A stretch of DNA of 64,000 nucleotides from Prevotella sp. Lineage in GTDB: Bacteria > Bacteroidota > Bacteroidia > Bacteroidales > Bacteroidaceae. Both the position numbers and the translations under genes were made by a program. The stretch covers positions 39,740-103,739 of the forward strand of contig JAJPYN010000001.1 in NCBI GenBank assembly GCA_021204905.1. Direction: 5' to 3'. The notes beneath the pieces were generated by a model. It searched no databases, was not told where the DNA came from, and worked only from the letters and a program-made list of their open reading frames with translations. Below are positions 63,951 through 64,000 of the stretch, in pieces. Numbering within the stretch: the stretch's first letter is position 1; each line of letters opens with the position of its first letter.

Positions 63951-64000
63951 GAGGCGGCTTCCTACTCTCCCACATAGTATTGCAGTACCATCGGCGTAAA
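63951..64000 (-). rRNA. rrf: 5S rRNA, 3' part
   Basis: The minus strand reads tttacgccgatggtactgca and continues into atgtgggagagtaggaagcc, ending gcctc, which is the 3' half of a bacterial 5S rRNA. The rest, and presumably 23S and 16S, lie beyond the window. Confidence 0.93.

Overview
The window comes from a member of the Bacteroidales, probably near the Prevotellaceae or Muribaculaceae; the family cannot be fixed by reading alone. The evidence is the promoter type (TTTG, about 20 bases, TAnnTTTG) upstream of several genes, a trp operon that begins with trpB, bifunctional hisB and hisIE, the dxs-trkA-trkH block, a hexameric NADP-type glutamate dehydrogenase beside ridA, a long pyruvate:ferredoxin oxidoreductase and an RmuC/peptide deformylase/RuvX neighbourhood. 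Coding DNA is fairly GC-rich, so many genes carry long open frames on the opposite strand; these were discarded.

Layout. 1-3311: end of a TsaC/Sua5-type gene, a ClC chloride channel with CBS domains and a COG0523 metal-chaperone GTPase. 3348-3583: a long inverted repeat. 3606-6578 (minus): an accessory operon of a TerB-like protein, a four-helix membrane coiled-coil protein and a vWA-like lipoprotein. 6642-11573: an AAA ATPase and nifJ. 11574-12233: a gene remnant and REP-like repeats. 12234-15908 (minus): ROK kinase, a glycine-zipper lipoprotein with a repeat tract, and gltX with a duplicated N-terminal segment. 16035-18342: a retropepsin/TPR gene. 18423-25416: a PgpH-like phosphodiesterase, a beta-helix surface protein and a helicase-exonuclease fusion. 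25539-32982: a complete hexuronate catabolic operon (reductase, transporter, uxaC, kdgK, eda, uxuA). 33225-37948: dxs-trkA-trkH. 37983-47455: manA, a phosphopantetheinyl transferase, a small envelope operon, SPOR lipoprotein, ruvX, def, a TPR protein, rmuC, ridA and gdhA. 47709-56102: histidine genes in two converging blocks, hisGDCB (plus) and hisH-A-F-IE (minus), with an outer-membrane protein gene between. 56184-62666: a trp operon with a leader peptide and attenuator, then an acyltransferase. The last 50 bases are the 3' end of a 5S rRNA on the minus strand.

The most unusual signal is a pair of matching control cassettes. The TerB operon and the unrelated retropepsin/TPR gene share the same promoter (same 20-base spacer), a homologous 5' leader of about 330 bases that runs up to the start codon, and a near-identical terminator hairpin, while their coding parts differ. 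This looks like a mobile or co-regulated promoter-leader-cargo-terminator cassette. Other notable items are the Trp-Arg-Trp leader peptide and attenuator of the trp operon, several young tandem repeats inside or beside housekeeping genes, and the DnaQ-type exonuclease embedded in a UvrD-type helicase.
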